From Myxococcales bacterium (GTDB lineage Bacteria > Myxococcota_A > UBA9160 > UBA4427): a stretch of DNA of 48,851 nucleotides. Location of the stretch: assembly GCA_012959665.1 (NCBI GenBank), contig DUCT01000187.1, positions 27,598-76,448 of the forward strand, written 5' to 3'. Position 1 is the first letter of the stretch. Each line of letters opens with the position of its first letter. This document shows, piece by piece, positions 46,159 through 48,851 of this stretch. The position numbers were made by a program, and so were the translations under genes. Below the pieces are notes generated by a model. It worked only from the letters and a program-made list of their open reading frames with translations, did no database searches and had not been told where the DNA came from.

Positions 46159-47460
46159 TTACCGGGAGTCGTTCACCCAGGCTTCGACTTCCGCTGTGGT
46201 CTTGGGAATGGCTTCGGTCAGATTTTCGTTTCCGTCGGGAGTAATGACCACGTCGTCCTCGATCCGAACGCCCATGCCCCGAAAGGCTTCGGGCGCTTCC
46301 AGGTCGTCCTTCGCGATATACAGCCCGGGTTCGACGGTGAAGACCATGCCGGGCTCAAGACTGCGCGGCTTGTCGGCCTCGGCATAGCGGCCCACGTCGT
46401 GGACATCGAGGCCAAGCCAGTGGCTTGTTCCGTGCATGTAATAGCGCCGGTGGGCTTCGGATTCGATCAACCCGTCGACATCGCCGGTGAGCAAGCCAAT
46501 GGCCACCATGCCCTCGGTCAATGCTCGGGAGGTCAGGTCGTGGAGTGCGGGGAGGGTGGTGCCCGGCAGAGCCTGGGCCATGGCGGCTTGCTGGGCTTCG
46601 AGGACGACCTCGTAGATCTCTCGCTGGGGGCCTTCGAAGCGTCCGCCTATGGGGTAGGTGCGGGTGACGTCGGACGCGTAGCCCTGGTATTCGCAGCCGG
46701 CATCGATCAACAACAGGTCCCCGGCTCGAAGGGGCTGATCGTTCGTTACGTAGTGGAGCACCGCCGCGTTGGCCCCGCCCGCCACGATGGACTCATAGGC
46801 GGGACCCCAGGCTCCGCGCCTTCGGAACACCGAGTCGAGAGCGGCTTCGATTTCGTATTCCTGGCGTCCGGGGGCGATCCCCCGGGCGGCTTCCGCGTGG
46901 GCTTCCCGGCTGATGTCGGCAGCGATCCGCATTAGAGCGATCTCTTCCGAGGACTTGAAGAGGCGCATCTCGTGAAGGATCGAGCGGGGATCGATCCACT
47001 CGGCGGCGGGGAAGGCGCCGCGTCGGCTTTGTAGCCGCAGGGCATCCTGTATTTCAATCAGCTTCTGGTCGAGTTCCGGCCGGCGACCGAGGGCGTGGTA
47101 GAGGCGAGTGCTCCCCGCCACGATTTTGGGAAGGCGGGCGAGAAGGGTACCGCAGTCCGCCGCTTCATCGGCTTGATAGGTCGACTGGGCACCTTCAACA
47201 CCCGGCCGATAACCGGTCCAGATCTCGGCCGCTGGATCCCGGGGCTGGACAAAGAGGGTATAGGCCGGTCTCCCGGGCAGGGTGGAAAGGATGGCCGTGG
47301 CGTCGGCGTGTTCGAAGCCCGTCAAGTACCAGAAATCGCTGTCCTGGCGAAAGCGGTAGCTGGTGTCGTTGGATCGTTGCACGATTCCGGCGCCGGAAAT
47401 GATGGCGACTGCGTCGGGCCCCATGGCGCTGAGAAGCTGATTTCTTCTTTCGGCGAACAT
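46159..47460 (-). CDS. pepP: Xaa-Pro aminopeptidase (aminopeptidase P)
   Basis: 433 aa. It removes an N-terminal residue before proline. The N-terminal creatinase-like domain (about 1-165: DSDFWYLTGFEHADA) is followed by the pita-bread M24 domain with two metals: LIDAGCEYQGYASDVTRTYP (two Asp), HGTSHWLGLDVHDVG (His), VFTVEPGLYI (Glu) and RIEDDVVIT (Glu). The length is normal for PepP. It stands between rnd (123 nt upstream) and acs (62 nt downstream), all on the minus strand. Confidence 0.95.
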   Translation of the reverse strand: MFAERRNQLLSAMGPDAVAIISGAGIVQRSNDTSYRFRQDSDFWYLTGFEHADATAILSTLPGRPAYTLFVQPRDPAAEIWTGYRPGVEGAQSTYQADEAADCGTLLARLPKIVAGSTRLYHALGRRPELDQKLIEIQDALRLQSRRGAFPAAEWIDPRSILHEMRLFKSSEEIALMRIAADISREAHAEAARGIAPGRQEYEIEAALDSVFRRRGAWGPAYESIVAGGANAAVLHYVTNDQPLRAGDLLLIDAGCEYQGYASDVTRTYPIGGRFEGPQREIYEVVLEAQQAAMAQALPGTTLPALHDLTSRALTEGMVAIGLLTGDVDGLIESEAHRRYYMHGTSHWLGLDVHDVGRYAEADKPRSLEPGMVFTVEPGLYIAKDDLEAPEAFRGMGVRIEDDVVITPDGNENLTEAIPKTTAEVEAWVNDSR

Positions 47461-47583
47461 CGCGCGAGTCTATCGCACCGAGTCGGCACCGGAAAATTGG
47501 GCCACCGAGTGCGATAGGTGCGCGGCCCCTGGGCCAAGCACCCCCGGTCAATGACCGGCTCAAAGACAGCGGCCAGCGGCCCT

Positions 47584-48786
47584 TTATGATTTCCCGCCGG
47601 GCTTGTTGCCCTTTTGAGCTTCGTGATCGACCATCAGCGCCGACAACTCCGCGCCAAAACTCTCCGCCAGCCAGCGCTTGAGTTCCGGGATGGCCACCAC
47701 GTCTTCGGGGGTTTTCGGGTTGGCCAGGGCAATGGCTTCCAGGGCTGCATTGGGGCAGAGCACGCCCGGATCCAGGGAGAGCTCCTTGGAGCGCGGGGCC
47801 CGCCAGGCTTTTAGGCTCGCGAGCCGGCGCTCGGTTCGTTTGTCCATGCGGCGCCGGACTGGGCTCGGGGTCTTGGGAATCGGCCCGTGGGGATTCGCGA
47901 TGCCCCGTTTGATGGCTTCGAGGAGACTGGGGCCCATGCGCCGGACGATCAACTCGCTGATTCCCTTGACTCGGCCGAGTTCTTCCTTGGTGCTCGGTTG
48001 CGCACTGACGAGATCAAGCAACGTGCGGTTGCCCAGGACCTTGAAGGGAGGGCGGTCGATTTCCTGCGCCCGGGCGTCGCGTACCAGAAAGAGTTCGCGC
48101 AGCACTGCCAGGGGAACCGGGTCGAGGGATTTCGACCCCTTGATGCGTAGGTAGCCGAGGGCATCGAACTCACGGTCCGGCCACTTGCGCTGGGTCAGGT
48201 TGTTGAACTCGTCCATCGCCCAGCCCAGCCTTCCCTTGGCCTTGAGTTCTTTCTCGATGGCTTCGGCGAGGGGGATCAGGTAGAGGACGTCAGAGGCGGC
48301 GTACTGGAGTTGCTTGTCCCGGAGTGGACGGCGGGACCAGTCCGACCGCTGCTCATCCTTGGGCAAGTGGACGCCAAAATGGTGCTCGATCAGCGCCGCC
48401 AATCCTACCGCTGGGTACCCGAGGAGTTGGGCGCTCACCATGGTGTCGAAGAGGTTTGAAAAGGTGAAGCCGCAGTCGCGCTTGAGAATGAAAATATCGT
48501 ACTCGGCGGCATGGAAGAGCACTCGCACATCCGGGGAGGCGAAAACCGGGCCAAGAGGCGCCAGATTCGCCGGGCCGCCCAGGGCCAGGGGGTCTACCAG
48601 CCAGGCATGGTCCCGGGTCGCGACCTGGACGAGGCAAGTCTTGTCGAAGTAGTGGTAGAAACTGTCGGCCTCGGTGTCGAAGGCGACGATCTCCTCTTTC
48701 AGAAGGTCCTCGGCGAGTGCTTCGAGCTCCTGCGCTTCAGTGATGATGTCGAAGTCGGACACTCCCGGCTTTGCTCCCTCGTCCAT
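47584..48786 (-). CDS. rnd: Ribonuclease D
   Basis: 400 aa. A 3'-5' exoribonuclease trimming tRNA and other stable RNA. DEDDy active site: VAFDTEADSF (Asp, Glu), LFHAAEYDIFIL (Asp) and YAASDVLYL (Tyr, Asp). HRDC-type domains follow (about 215-380), with basic linker sequence such as RRRMDKRTERR. The ATG at 48786 is chosen; a GTG 24 nt upstream is possible but has no ribosome site. It is the last full gene before the window edge. No further gene start is visible in 48787-48851. Confidence 0.93.
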   Translation of the reverse strand: MDEGAKPGVSDFDIITEAQELEALAEDLLKEEIVAFDTEADSFYHYFDKTCLVQVATRDHAWLVDPLALGGPANLAPLGPVFASPDVRVLFHAAEYDIFILKRDCGFTFSNLFDTMVSAQLLGYPAVGLAALIEHHFGVHLPKDEQRSDWSRRPLRDKQLQYAASDVLYLIPLAEAIEKELKAKGRLGWAMDEFNNLTQRKWPDREFDALGYLRIKGSKSLDPVPLAVLRELFLVRDARAQEIDRPPFKVLGNRTLLDLVSAQPSTKEELGRVKGISELIVRRMGPSLLEAIKRGIANPHGPIPKTPSPVRRRMDKRTERRLASLKAWRAPRSKELSLDPGVLCPNAALEAIALANPKTPEDVVAIPELKRWLAESFGAELSALMVDHEAQKGNKPGGKS

Positions 48787-48851
48787 TTCGCCCGTTCCCG
48801 GAGGCCACACGGGATGAATTCAGTTGCCTACGGGGGGCCGTGTAGGAAGTC

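Overview
The window is a GC-rich, gene-dense piece of core bacterial chromosome. No insertion sequence, phage gene, plasmid gene or CRISPR array is visible. The gene orders rne-rplU-rpmA-obgE-proB-nadD-rsfS, prfA-prmC-his and rpsU-dnaG-rpoD, a three-subunit glycolate oxidase (glcDEF), a MinD-type ATPase beside a J/RodZ-like protein, and a Leptospira-type citramalate synthase suggest a deltaproteobacteria-grade organism (Myxococcota/Desulfobacterota or a related uncultured phylum). This placement is inferred from gene content; no phylogeny was run. Many genes start with GTG or TTG, and several adjacent genes overlap by 4 nt (ATGA or GTGA), so translational coupling is common.

Layout. (1) 1-6716, minus strand: an RNA/ribosome operon read from RNase E/G through L21, L27, the ribosome-assembly GTPase ObgE, glutamate 5-kinase, NadD and the ribosome silencing factor RsfS. 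It is interrupted and followed by 14-15 bp tandem repeat arrays, and RNase E itself has a tail built from 15-nt repeats. (2) 7284-12145, plus: selA, a MinD-like ATPase, a soluble protein with a J-like domain lacking HPD plus a RodZ-type HTH, rluD and pgeF. (3) 12388-18417, plus: rho, prfA, prmC, then a shortened histidine cluster hisB-hisH-hisF. (4) 19031-22821, plus: the macromolecular-synthesis operon rpsU-dnaG-rpoD behind an A/T-richer leader of about 600 bp. (5) 22908-26288: an FAD/NAD(P) oxidoreductase, a CAU-anticodon tRNA (probably Ile2), a small lipoprotein and a TPR-zincin fusion. (6) 26513-30535, plus: glcD-glcE-glcF. (7) 30676-35581, minus: citramalate synthase followed by two lipoproteins of unknown function. 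(8) 35819-48786: RNA modification and processing (RluA-family synthase, tRNA nucleotidyltransferase, RNase D), DNA repair (MutY, Smr), an O-methyltransferase, a SET-domain protein, SfsA, an M23 peptidase, a histidine phosphatase, acetyl-CoA synthetase and aminopeptidase P.

How the genes fit together. PrmC methylates the GGQ glutamine of release factor 1, encoded just upstream of it. RNase E/G, RNase D and Rho cover RNA decay, processing and termination. ObgE, RsfS, L21 and L27 form a large-subunit assembly group. GlcDEF oxidises glycolate, while Acs activates acetate and CimA diverts acetyl-CoA and pyruvate towards isoleucine.

No clear new defence or mobile system was found. The most unusual signals are the 14-15 bp tandem arrays at several intergenic sites, two of which share the core AGCGCTTGT; the MinD-like ATPase paired with a J-domain protein lacking HPD; the reduced his and pro clusters; a primary sigma factor with no recognisable region 1.1; and citramalate synthase sharing an operon with two uncharacterised lipoproteins.
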